Of a stretch of DNA of 64,000 nucleotides, positions 8,009-15,896 are shown in pieces (within the stretch, counting starts at the first letter, position 1; each line of letters opens with the position of its first letter). Source of the DNA: JAUILH01 sp964230215 (GTDB lineage: Bacteria; Bacteroidota; Bacteroidia; Flavobacteriales_D; JAUILH01); the NCBI GenBank assembly GCA_964230215.1, contig CAXRGQ010000008.1:248001-312000 (forward strand), written 5' to 3'. The notes below the pieces were generated by a model. The model saw nothing but the letters and a program-made list of their open reading frames with translations. It was not told where the DNA came from and made no database searches. The position numbers and the translations under genes are program-made.

Positions 8009-8590
8009 ATGAAGGGACTATACTTATTATTGATTTTGTTTATTGGTGTTGTTGGATGTAGTGGTGATAATACATCTAGTGAGTTTAGCAAGGAAATTAA
8101 AGAGCTTGAAGGCTACCTTGAGGGTGTTGATAGTGTGGAGGAAGCTTTCTTAAGCTTTGATTCGCTTCAGGCGGTTACATTTAACATGAAGTACGAATAT
8201 TACAAGCGTATTCTAAGAAAGTTTTATGTAGTAGACTCTATAGATGTTGAATTTGCCAGGCGAATGACCCTATTTAAGGCAATGAAGAATGCGAAATCAT
8301 ACCCAGAGTTGCGTCAAAAATATATTGAAGAACTCAGCTACACTAGATCGCAATTAAAGAAGCTAATTGAGGCCTTAGAAAACGTTGATAATATCGAAGA
8401 TCCAAACTTTGACAAAAACAAAATACCTGATTATATCGCACTTGAGAAGAAAGGTGCGCAAACTATTATCCAGACGGTTAACTCTTATACTACAATGCTT
8501 AATACGCAGAAAATAATGTACGATACACTGAATCCTTATATTGAACCTTTCGTAGATAGTATTGTACAAGCAAATGGTCTTGAGAAGTAG
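8009..8590 (+). CDS. Hypothetical lipoprotein, alpha-helical
   Basis: A 193-residue protein with a lipoprotein signal MKGLYLLLILFIGVVGC (lipobox VVGC, Cys17). The mature part is charged and helical, with no recognised domain (AMKNAKSYPELRQKYIEEL, LKKLIEALENVDNIED). It starts 2 bases after serS and overlaps the TPR gene by 17 bases, so it is probably co-translated with that gene. A periplasmic-face or outer-membrane helper of the TPR protein is possible; this rests only on context. Confidence 0.75.
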   Translation: MKGLYLLLILFIGVVGCSGDNTSSEFSKEIKELEGYLEGVDSVEEAFLSFDSLQAVTFNMKYEYYKRILRKFYVVDSIDVEFARRMTLFKAMKNAKSYPELRQKYIEELSYTRSQLKKLIEALENVDNIEDPNFDKNKIPDYIALEKKGAQTIIQTVNSYTTMLNTQKIMYDTLNPYIEPFVDSIVQANGLEK

Positions 8591-10448
8591 TTTAATTATC
8601 ATAACGTTTTTAGTGTTCGGAATGACATCCTGGGCACAGCCATCTGATTTGCAGTTGGCCAAACATTATTATGATAACGGCGAGTACGATAAAGCCAGAC
8701 TATATTACGAGAAGCTATATGAACAGCAGCCAAGTCATTTCTATTATTTGTCTTACTTCAACACTCTTTTGGCCTTAGAAGAATACAAGGATGCCGAAAA
8801 GCTAATCAAGAAGCAACGAAAGTATAATCCAAATAATATCGATTATCAACTTGATTTGGCTACCGTGTACGAAAAAACAGAGCGACCTGATAAAGCAGAA
8901 GATATTTATCAGCAAGCTATAAAGGACGTTGGAAGTAACTATAATGCCATTATTTCGCTAGGAGATGCCTTTGTGAAAAAGGGAATGTTGGAGCGCGCAT
9001 TGATTGTATATCAAGATGGTAAGAAAAAGGTTAAGAATTATCCTTTTGGTTTTAAGGTGGCAGAAATTCAAGGTAAGCTTGGAAACAATGATCTAATGAT
9101 TGAAGAGTATTTAGATGTGGCCGTAGATTATCCGAATTACATGGTAAGCATACAAAATTCTTTAGCACATTTATTGGATTTTGATGAGCCTAAAAACCCT
9201 AAAACAGATCAGTTGCGCATTGCCATTTTAAAAAGAACGCAGTCAAATCCTGATCAAACCATTTATAATGAAATGCTCATCTGGTATTTTCTCCAAATTC
9301 GAGATTTCAACATGGCAATGATTCAAGGTCAGGCATTAGATCGAAGATTAAAAAATAGCAGAGGAGATGATGTGATTCAGTTGGCTCGTATGTGTAAGGC
9401 AAATCAAGCTTATGATGTTGCAATAAAGGGTTACGACTATATCATCAAAAACTATCCTGACGGATTATATGTTAATGCGGCGTATCAAGAGTCAATGGAA
9501 GCATTGTATTTAAAAGTTACGACCTCAGACTATACGCAAGAAGACCTTAAAAACCTTGAAGGTAAGTATGAGACCTTACTTGGACCAGATCAAATGGGTA
9601 AAAACTATAATAGTGTGCCCATAATGCGTCAGCTGGCACATATCGAAGGATTCTATCTTCACGATTTAGAGAAAGCAATATCTATTCTTAAAGAAGCCCT
9701 AGAAATTCCGAGAATAACGGCACATGAAACAGCTAGATGTAAATTGGCTCTAGGAGACATGTACACCATTCAGGGGCAGGTGTGGGATGCGTCACTATAC
9801 TATATGCAAGTAGAAAAAACCTTTAAAGAGGATATTTTGGGGCATGAAGCAAAATTCAGAAATGCGCGAATATACTATTATACAGGGCAGTTCGAATGGG
9901 CACAAGCACAATTAGATGTGTTAAAAGCTTCAACATCAAAACTAATTGCGAATGACGCCATGCAGTTGTCATTAACGATTACAGACAACCTTGGCTTAGA
10001 TACCAGTTTAGCACCTATGATGCTGTTTGCTAGTGCAGATTTGTTAATCTTCCAGAACAAGTTAGAAGCTGCAAAAGATAGCCTGGATGTGCTGGCAAAT
10101 GTTTACGGAGATCACGCCCTTAGTGATGAGATTCTTTATAAGCGATATGAAATAGCAAAGAAGGAGCGGGATTGGAAAGAATGCGTGAAGCAGTTGAGTA
10201 AACTAATAGACAATCATGGAGATGATATCTTAGGTGATGACGCTACGTACGAATTGGCAAGAATCTACCACTATCAGTTAAATGATATCGCTAAAGCAAA
10301 AGAATATTATAAGAAAATCATTTTCGATTATGAAGGAAGTATTTATACTACCGAATCGCGTAAGCAGTTTAGATCGCTTGGCGGAAATGATGCTCGAGAA
10401 ATTAAACCTATCATTCTCAATCCAGAGGATGTAAAAGAACCACAATGA
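8574..10448 (+). CDS. Secreted/periplasmic tetratricopeptide-repeat protein
   Basis: A 624-residue protein with a signal peptide (MVLRSSLIIITFLVFGMTSWA-Q). Nearly the whole mature part is TPR helices: repeats start with LAKHYYDNGEYDKARLYYEK, then YKDAEKLIKK, PDKAEDIYQQAI, and near the end AKAKEYYKKIIFDY, the last resembling the BamD/YbgF style of TPR. It probably scaffolds an envelope complex. The ATG at 8574 gives a good signal peptide; an upstream TTG at 8562 would add four residues. The stop overlaps the DUF4286 start (ATGA). Confidence 0.85.
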   Translation: MVLRSSLIIITFLVFGMTSWAQPSDLQLAKHYYDNGEYDKARLYYEKLYEQQPSHFYYLSYFNTLLALEEYKDAEKLIKKQRKYNPNNIDYQLDLATVYEKTERPDKAEDIYQQAIKDVGSNYNAIISLGDAFVKKGMLERALIVYQDGKKKVKNYPFGFKVAEIQGKLGNNDLMIEEYLDVAVDYPNYMVSIQNSLAHLLDFDEPKNPKTDQLRIAILKRTQSNPDQTIYNEMLIWYFLQIRDFNMAMIQGQALDRRLKNSRGDDVIQLARMCKANQAYDVAIKGYDYIIKNYPDGLYVNAAYQESMEALYLKVTTSDYTQEDLKNLEGKYETLLGPDQMGKNYNSVPIMRQLAHIEGFYLHDLEKAISILKEALEIPRITAHETARCKLALGDMYTIQGQVWDASLYYMQVEKTFKEDILGHEAKFRNARIYYYTGQFEWAQAQLDVLKASTSKLIANDAMQLSLTITDNLGLDTSLAPMMLFASADLLIFQNKLEAAKDSLDVLANVYGDHALSDEILYKRYEIAKKERDWKECVKQLSKLIDNHGDDILGDDATYELARIYHYQLNDIAKAKEYYKKIIFDYEGSIYTTESRKQFRSLGGNDAREIKPIILNPEDVKEPQ

Positions 10449-10771
10449 TTTTATACAACGTTACCGTAAGTATTGACTCAGAAGTACATGATGAATGGCT
10501 AAACTGGATGAAGACTGTGCATATTCCAGACGTTATGGCGACGGGATTTTTTATTGATAACAAAATATGCCGCATTCATGCCGAAGAGGAAGGGGGGAAG
10601 TCTTACAGTATACAGTATATAGCACCGAGTTGGGATGCTTATCACGAATATCAAGATAAATGTGCCCCAAAATTACAAGAAGAGCATACAGTAAAATACG
10701 CAGGTAGATTTGCTGCCTTTAGAACACTCTTAGAAATTGTTCATCATGAAACCCGACCAGATGCAGGTTAG
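10445..10771 (+). CDS. DUF4286 family protein
   Basis: A 108-residue single-domain cytoplasmic protein matching the DUF4286 pattern: MILYNVTVSIDSEVHDEWLN, then HIPDVMATGFF and the aromatic core YSIQYIAPSWDAYHEYQ. The fold is likely a ferredoxin-like dimeric alpha-beta barrel. The function is unknown. It overlaps the preceding TPR gene by four bases and the following rsmA by 26 bases. I recall the DUF4286-rsmA pairing from other Bacteroidota genomes. Confidence 0.85.
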   Translation: MILYNVTVSIDSEVHDEWLNWMKTVHIPDVMATGFFIDNKICRIHAEEEGGKSYSIQYIAPSWDAYHEYQDKCAPKLQEEHTVKYAGRFAAFRTLLEIVHHETRPDAG

Positions 10772-11519
10772 GGCAAAAAAACATCTTGGACAACACTTTT
10801 TAAAAGATGATAGCGTCTGTCTAAAGATTAGTAATGCTCTAACCAAGCACATGGGCTATCAACATCTTGTTGAAATTGGTCCAGGTACGGGTGCACTTAC
10901 AAAGTATTTGATTCCGCTAGAATATGACTTCTCTGTTATGGAAGTAGATACGGAGTCTATTCAATATCTCAATCAGCATTATCCAGACCTTCAAGTTCAT
11001 CACCAAGATTTTCTGAAGTTAGATGTAAGTGCTTTTTATGGAGAGGAGCAATTCGGTGTTATAGGCAATTTCCCCTATAACATATCAAGTCAGATTATTT
11101 TTAAAATACTGGAGCATAAAGAGCAAGTACCAGAGGTGGTAGGAATGTTCCAAAAAGAAGTGGCGGAAAGAATTTGTGAGCCCCCTGGTAAAAAAACTTA
11201 CGGAATATTAAGTGTTCTTGTACAAGCTTTTTATCAGGCGGATTATCTATTTACAATTGATGAACATGTATTTGATCCACCACCAAAGGTAAAGTCGGGT
11301 ATTCTGCATCTTAAGAGAAAGCAATCAATAGACATTGGGGTAGACTATAAAACACTCAAAATGGTGGTGAAGTTGGCATTCAATCAAAGGAGAAAGACAT
11401 TGCGCAATTCACTCAAAACTTTGGGGATAAACGATAAATTGTCCCCAGAAATATTAGCAAATCGTCCTGAGCAGCTCAGCTACCTAGAATTTATTGAAAT
11501 TGCCAAAGCCGTGAGCTAG
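10746..11519 (+). CDS. rsmA: 16S rRNA adenine dimethyltransferase (m6-2A1518/A1519)
   Basis: SAM-dependent enzyme that dimethylates two adjacent adenines in the helix 45 loop of 16S rRNA late in 30S assembly. 257 residues. Visible motifs: AKKHLGQHFLKDDSV at the N-terminus, SAM motif I VEIGPGTGALT, catalytic NxPY as GNFPYNISSQIIFK, and C-terminal FNQRRKTLRNSL. The ATG at 10746 is preferred over a TTG at 10737. Last gene of the serS-rsmA run; a repeat-filled gap follows. Confidence 0.97.
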   Translation: MKPDQMQVRAKKHLGQHFLKDDSVCLKISNALTKHMGYQHLVEIGPGTGALTKYLIPLEYDFSVMEVDTESIQYLNQHYPDLQVHHQDFLKLDVSAFYGEEQFGVIGNFPYNISSQIIFKILEHKEQVPEVVGMFQKEVAERICEPPGKKTYGILSVLVQAFYQADYLFTIDEHVFDPPPKVKSGILHLKRKQSIDIGVDYKTLKMVVKLAFNQRRKTLRNSLKTLGINDKLSPEILANRPEQLSYLEFIEIAKAVS

Positions 11520-11582
11520 CATCTAAAATTTTCAAATCTAGAATATTAAATTTCAAATCTCGAATTTAATTAGATGACTAGT

Positions 11583-11662
11583 ATGCCAGTTGATTAGTTG
11601 ACAAGTTCATCGCAACGCCAATATCGAATTTCAAATTTCAAATCTCGAATTAATTATCAATC
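11583..11662 (+). repeat. Alpha repeat unit 1
   Basis: About 80 bases running from ATGCCAGTTGATTAGTTGAC, through ATCGCAACGCCAATATCGAA, to a TTCAAATnTCAAATCTCGAA run and AATTAATTATCAA. It closely matches units at 11928, 15063, 15719 and, in part, 15829. Confidence 0.8.
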
Positions 11663-11670
11663 ATCCCCGG

Positions 11671-11872
11671 TTCCCGCGAGCCAAGCGAGCGGAAATACGA
11701 ACCAAGTACATTGTCAATGCGCGGCTCGTGCTTAAACATTTACCGACAAAAAATGCAAATACGTGCACCCAACGTCCACGAGCGGCAGCTAATGTGCGTG
11801 CAATAATCACCCATCGTTCTCTACGCTCGCGGTAACGGTTGGGATTTTGTTATTGCACCCGATATTATCGTG
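11671..11872 (+). repeat. Beta repeat unit 1, structured
   Basis: Contains CGCGAGCCAAGCGAGC (11675-11690), GCGCGGCTCGTGC (11719-11731) and a ~100-base core beginning AACGTCCACG (11771). Within the core is a hairpin: GTGCAATAA (11798-11806) pairs perfectly with TTATTGCAC (11850-11858), with an inner ATCGTT/AACGGT stem around a loop holding CGCTCGCGG. CCGCGAGC (11674-11681) can also pair with GCTCGCGG (11825-11832). The core differs from beta 2 at about 12 of the first 90 aligned positions by eye. Confidence 0.8.
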
Positions 11873-11927
11873 GGCAAACAATCATGAACTATCAATCCTC
11901 AATCCTCAATTGTTTTAGTTGAAAAGG

Positions 11928-12007
11928 ATGCCTGTTGATTAGTTGCCTAGTAAATCGTAACGTCAATTTCGAATTTCAAATATCAAATCTCGAATTAATT
12001 ATCAACC
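11928..12007 (+). repeat. Alpha repeat unit 2
   Basis: The same ~80-base unit as at 11583 (ATGCCTGTTGATTAGTTG ... ATCGTAACGTCAAT ... TCAAATCTCGAATTAATTAT). It ends about 30 bases before the aspartate kinase start. Confidence 0.8.
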
Positions 12008-12038
12008 ATCAATCCGTATCTTTACCCAAAACTCACAC

Positions 12039-13313
12039 ATGAAGGTATTTAAGTTCGGTGGAGCATCTGTTAAAGACCCAGATGCGGTGCGTAATGTAGG
12101 AGAGGTGATACGATTATTTCCCAATGAGAAATTGGTGGTAGTCGTTTCAGCCATGGGGAAGACCACAAATGCCTTTGAATTGCTATTGAATGCTTGGTAT
12201 CACAATACCTCAATGGTCAGTGAGTGTCTTCAGGAAATCATTGATTATCACAACGCTATTCTGAGAGACTTATTTCCAGACTTTTCTCACCCCGTATATG
12301 TTGAATTTAATCAATGGCAGAGTGAGATTGAAGCTTTGGTAGTAGAGTCAAATAGCGATTTCTATGACTACGATTATGACGCGATAGTTGGTAAGGGAGA
12401 ATTGATATCTACAAAAATAATTCGTTACTACTTAGAGACTTTAGGTCTGAATGTAATCTGGCAGGATGCGAGAAAAATAATTCGTACAGACCACACCTAT
12501 CGTGACGCTAAAATTGATTGGGATATGACTTCCAAACAAGTGCAAAGAAGGGTAGAGGACTTGCACACAACACATGATATTATTGTCACGCAAGGATTCA
12601 TTGGCTCCACAAAAGAGGGTATACCCACTACTTTAGGCAGAGAGGGGTCGGATTACACTGCGGCTATAATGGCGTATGGTGCTAACGCCGAAAGCGTGAC
12701 AATTTGGAAAGATGTTCCTGGAATGTTGAATGCCGATCCAAAGTGGTTTGACAATACCGAAAAGCTAGATCAAATCTCATACCGAGAAGCGATTGAATTG
12801 GCTTATTATGGAGCATCTGTTATACATCCAAAGACCATTAAACCACTGGAGAACAAGAAGATTCCATTATTTGTTAAATCCTTCTTAAATCCTCAACAAG
12901 AAGGCACCACAATACACGACAACCAAGACTGGGATTCACTTATTCCAAGTTTTATATTCAAGGTAAATCAGGTGCTAATTTCAATTACCTCCAATGACTT
13001 TTCATTTATTGTAGAAGAAAACCTGGAGCACATCTTTAATCTTTTCCACAAACACAGAGTGCGCATACACTTAATGCAAAACTCTGCTCTGAACTTTTCG
13101 GTTTGTGTTAATATGGACGCTCAAAAAGTACCCCCATTGTTGGAAGAACTTAAAGAGTACTACCAGATTAAGTACAACGAGAATGTTGAGCTAGTAACCA
13201 TTCGTCATTACGATGAAGCCACGATTGATCGCGTAACCATGGACAAAAAAATCCTTGTGGATCAACGCACAAGAAATACGGCAAGGATGGTGATGAGAGA
13301 TGTGGGTTTGTAA
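12039..13313 (+). CDS. lysC: Aspartate kinase (monofunctional)
   Basis: Phosphorylates aspartate, the first step toward lysine, threonine, methionine and diaminopimelate. 424 residues. The N-terminal kinase domain has MKVFKFGGASVKDPDAV, VVVVSAMGKTTNAFE, the TLGREGSDYTAA substrate motif and WKDVPGMLNADP. The C-terminal ~120 residues form the regulatory ACT region (LISITSNDFSFIVEENL ..., NFSVCVNM). It is single, not fused to homoserine dehydrogenase. The two non-coding repeat clusters lie before it and after the next gene. Gene symbol by function; the paralog class cannot be fixed from the sequence alone. Confidence 0.93.
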   Translation: MKVFKFGGASVKDPDAVRNVGEVIRLFPNEKLVVVVSAMGKTTNAFELLLNAWYHNTSMVSECLQEIIDYHNAILRDLFPDFSHPVYVEFNQWQSEIEALVVESNSDFYDYDYDAIVGKGELISTKIIRYYLETLGLNVIWQDARKIIRTDHTYRDAKIDWDMTSKQVQRRVEDLHTTHDIIVTQGFIGSTKEGIPTTLGREGSDYTAAIMAYGANAESVTIWKDVPGMLNADPKWFDNTEKLDQISYREAIELAYYGASVIHPKTIKPLENKKIPLFVKSFLNPQQEGTTIHDNQDWDSLIPSFIFKVNQVLISITSNDFSFIVEENLEHIFNLFHKHRVRIHLMQNSALNFSVCVNMDAQKVPPLLEELKEYYQIKYNENVELVTIRHYDEATIDRVTMDKKILVDQRTRNTARMVMRDVGL

Positions 13314-13354
13314 CGAAATTTGATCATTGAGTTATAATAGTAAAGCAATCACCA

Positions 13355-15052
13355 ATGAAGCACATTTTTCTACTAGTACTTTTTAGTTTATCCTATCAAT
13401 TAGTGGCCCAAGATTTTGTTCAAGTTGAAAAGGGAACGATTGATCTTGAGAAATACAATCCAAAACTTAAAGATGGGCAAAAGACAACTATAGATGTAAA
13501 AGAATTTGAGGCGAGTCCCCTAGTAAGCTGTAATGATTATTGGGAGTTTTATCAATCTATTCAGGAAATTTTTGGAACGATGGCCGCAAAATCGCTTTTA
13601 CCCGAGCTTAGCGTCTTCAATGGAATGCCTAATCCTAAAGAATCTCTAATGAATTATGTATACTCATTCAAAGGCAACAATAATCCCATCATAGGTGTTT
13701 CTTGGTCTAACTCTGTGAGATACTGTGGGTGGAAATGGGCGCAAAGTGAGGGGGTAAATAGCGATTATAAGTATCGCTTGCCTTTGTTAAGTGAATGGTT
13801 GCTAATTATTGACAATTCTAATAACGATTATGCTGAATGGTCAATGAACATAAGGGATGATTCTTACCTTGAGCTTGGCACATACAATCCCAATTATCAG
13901 TATAACGCATTACCAACAGACCCCCCTTCCATGAAGCAAAAATTAGTTGTTGGGTCTTCACATTTGAGTAAATCAAAGGGGCCGTTTGAAGATATGAGGT
14001 ATTCATATTATCAAGATAGTGGATATAGGCATGTGGGATTCAGAATGATTAGAGTTCCCCTTTCAGATAAAGAACGCGCATTAAAAAAAGCATCTTCTAA
14101 TGTCGCGTATACACCATACCCTAACCTATATTTATTCGCGGAAAAAAAGAGTGGCGAAATATCTGATCTAAATGTGAATGATCTATCTGTCTCATTTTCT
14201 GAATACAAAGGAAGACTTCATGGCAACTATCAATCAAGCTATAAAAACGGTAAAACTAAAGCGGAAGGAACGTATGTTTATGGTGTTAAAACGGGTGTGT
14301 GGAAATACTATAATCAAAATGGAGAGAAAGTTTTCGAAGAAAAATATCTTGACCATTTGGCTCCTTTCAATAATGAATATGCGTCATTTGAGGACCCAAT
14401 TTTACAAGAATTAAATAAATATCCCTATCACATGCCGAAACGTAACGATAAAGGGTTTGTAGATTATTTTTATCTGAAAGAGCGCGCATACATCTGGAGC
14501 AGACGCCAATGGTGTAAAATAGAGCCAGAAAACAACGACATGATGTTTGGCGCAGACAGATTGTTTAGTGTTATAAATGATTTAGCGCAAGACGAATCGA
14601 TTGTGATTTACGACTCAACAGACGATCAGTTTACCAAACAACTAAATGCTGAGGACTTTAAAAAACGCGTTAACAGTAGTACCAAAGTAGCTTACTACGA
14701 AATTAAAGAAGATTTCTTTTTCGATAATGATAGATATACGTCAGAACATAGAATAATCACATTAACACCTTTTGTCGTTAGCGAAGGAATAAACGATGGC
14801 AAGCCCTATAAACTGTGTCATTTGTATTATCCCGAGTTAAGAGAGCACCTAGCCAAACACCCAGTGAATACATACAACCTTCGAATTACCAATTTAGACG
14901 ACATTTTTTATTTCAGAGATTTTGACTACTCGGTAGTAGGAACAAGTAGCATTTATGGAAGAAGGTCCAAGTCCATCAACGTCAATAATAGGTTTGAGGA
15001 GCGCATCAAAGCAATCGAACAAGCACATTCAGTCTTAATCGAATTGAAGTAA
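13355..15052 (+). CDS. FGE-like (GldK/GldJ type) + MORN-type repeats + GldN-like domain fusion, secreted
   Basis: A 565-residue protein. The signal peptide MKHIFLLVLFSLSYQLVAQ has no lipobox Cys. Residues ~45-230 look like a degenerate formylglycine-generating-enzyme fold as in GldK/GldJ: PIIGVSWSNSVRYCGW, YRLPLLSEW, GYRHVGFRMIRV. Residues ~285-335 carry MORN_2/YwqK-type repeats (GNYQSSYKNGKTKAEGTY, GVWKYYNQNGEKVFEEKY). Residues ~370-565 match GldN/PorN in block order: a W-containing KERAYIWSRRQWCKIEP, LFSVINDL..., YYEIKEDFFFDNDRY, TLTPFV, LYYPELREHL, then YGRRSKSINVNNRFEERI. GldK and GldN are separate partners that form the periplasmic T9SS ring; here both types sit on one chain. Homology is judged by eye. 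It starts 41 bases after lysC; repeat cluster B follows. Confidence 0.75.
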   Translation: MKHIFLLVLFSLSYQLVAQDFVQVEKGTIDLEKYNPKLKDGQKTTIDVKEFEASPLVSCNDYWEFYQSIQEIFGTMAAKSLLPELSVFNGMPNPKESLMNYVYSFKGNNNPIIGVSWSNSVRYCGWKWAQSEGVNSDYKYRLPLLSEWLLIIDNSNNDYAEWSMNIRDDSYLELGTYNPNYQYNALPTDPPSMKQKLVVGSSHLSKSKGPFEDMRYSYYQDSGYRHVGFRMIRVPLSDKERALKKASSNVAYTPYPNLYLFAEKKSGEISDLNVNDLSVSFSEYKGRLHGNYQSSYKNGKTKAEGTYVYGVKTGVWKYYNQNGEKVFEEKYLDHLAPFNNEYASFEDPILQELNKYPYHMPKRNDKGFVDYFYLKERAYIWSRRQWCKIEPENNDMMFGADRLFSVINDLAQDESIVIYDSTDDQFTKQLNAEDFKKRVNSSTKVAYYEIKEDFFFDNDRYTSEHRIITLTPFVVSEGINDGKPYKLCHLYYPELREHLAKHPVNTYNLRITNLDDIFYFRDFDYSVVGTSSIYGRRSKSINVNNRFEERIKAIEQAHSVLIELK

Positions 15053-15062
15053 GTTGACCATG

Positions 15063-15138
15063 ATGCCAGTTGATTAGTGACTTAGTTCATTGTAACGTCA
15101 ATATCGAATATCAAATTTCAAATCTCGAATTAATTATA
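15063..15138 (+). repeat. Alpha repeat unit 3
   Basis: Matches the unit at 11583 nearly base for base (ATGCCAGTTGATTAGTGAC ... TTGTAACGTCAATATCGAA ... TCTCGAATTAATTATAAG). It starts 11 bases after the fusion gene's stop codon. Confidence 0.8.
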
Positions 15139-15222
15139 AGTTGACTAGGACGACCGATGACCCGGAACCCATTCCGTTACAACGATACTCCAATTTCGAA
15201 TCAAGAATTTTAATCAAGAACG

Positions 15223-15330
15223 AAAAGTCATTTCGACCTTGCGGAGAAATCTACCAGGGTCACAATGTTTGTGCTCACTATAGATTTCTCCGTTGCGCTC
15301 CTTTAATCCGCTCCTGTTGAAATGACTTTG
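15223..15330. repeat. Palindromic REP/MITE-like element
   Basis: A ~108-base imperfect palindrome. The ends AAAGTCATTTCGA (15224-15236) and TTGAAATGACTTT (15317-15329) pair over 13 bases with one G-T. Inner arms CGGAGAAATCTA (15242-15253) and TAGATTTCTCCG (15281-15292) pair perfectly over 12. The motif pair GTCATTTCGAC / GAAATGAC and the inner AGAAATCT arms resemble a dispersed palindromic repeat I associate with Bacteroidota genomes. No ORF is inside. Confidence 0.8.
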
Positions 15331-15360
15331 AGGTATGGATATTGATAGGTGCTAAACCGC

Positions 15361-15663
15361 GGCTCCCGCGAGCCAAGCGAGCAGCATCATTACACACCTA
15401 TACAGTTCATGTGCGGCTCGTGGTACAAATGTTGATTTAACCCCGTGGTGCGATTTAATAAAATGCCACTCACTTCCCAATCATAAATCCTCCAAGTAAA
15501 ATTTATAAGCGCGGCTCGTGCGTAAACTAACACAAAAAACAAATTCAAATTTGTGCAATCAACGTCCACGAACGGCAGCTAATGTGCGTGCAATTATCAA
15601 CCACCGTTCCCTTCGCTCGCGGCAACGGTAAGGATTTTGTCAGTGCATCCAATTATCATCGTG
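15361..15663 (+). repeat. Beta repeat unit 2, with an extra ~98 bases
   Basis: CGCGAGCCAAGCGAGC at 15367-15382 is identical to that in beta 1. GCGGCTCGTG occurs at 15413 (same 46-base offset as in beta 1) and again at 15511, so about 98 bases are inserted or duplicated. GCGCGGCTCGTGC (15509-15521) to the core (15561) keeps the same 52-base offset as beta 1. The core hairpin keeps an ACCGTT/AACGGT stem, where beta 1 has ATCGTT with a T-G pair. Confidence 0.8.
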
Positions 15664-15718
15664 CTGGCAAGATCATCAATTATAAATCCTCAATAATCAA
15701 TTAGCATAGTTGACTAGG

Positions 15719-15804
15719 ATGCCGGTTGAATATTTGACTAGTTAATCGTAACGCCAATTTCAAATATCAAATATCAAATATCAAATTTCGAATTAATCAT
15801 AAAT
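15719..15804 (+). repeat. Alpha repeat unit 4
   Basis: ATGCCGGTTGAATATTTGAC ... AATCGTAACGCCAATTTC followed by an expanded run of TCAAATA units, then TTCGAATTAATCATAA. The TCAAAT(A/T) run is longer than in the other copies. Confidence 0.75.
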
Positions 15805-15828
15805 CCTCAATTATCAATCCTCAATTAG

Positions 15829-15896
15829 TACAACTGACAAGCCTTTCGTAACCTCAATTTCTAATCTCAAATTTCAAATTTCGAATTTCAAATCAA
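15829..15896 (+). repeat. Alpha repeat unit 5 (decayed)
   Basis: TACAACTGACAAGCCTTTCG, TAACCTCAATTTC and TCAAATTTCAAATTTCGAA keep the order of the alpha unit but lack the 5' GCCnGTTGATT. It abuts the topB stop codon. Confidence 0.6.

Larger units (their letters stand above)
11520..12038. repeat. Non-coding repeat cluster A (519 bp gap)
   Basis: No gene is visible. The gap is built of an AT-rich leader, an alpha unit (11583-11662), a GC-richer structured beta unit (11671-11872), short AATCCTCAAT tails (about 11891-11911) and a second alpha unit (11928-12007). The same units recur in the same orientation in cluster B at 15053-15897. The remaining ~30 bases before 12039 hold TATCTTTA (12017-12024), a near-match -7 for the aspartate kinase gene. 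Confidence 0.85.

Noticed and set aside
11770..11848. Beta repeat looked like an integron attC site (ACCCAAC ... GTTGGG).
   Set aside because: The right arm does not fit GTTRRRY, beta 2 has lost both arms, no integrase gene is present, and neighbouring genes are housekeeping.
15719..15804. Repeated TCAAATA runs looked CRISPR-like.
   Set aside because: Units are very short and contiguous, without spacers of constant length, and there are no cas genes.
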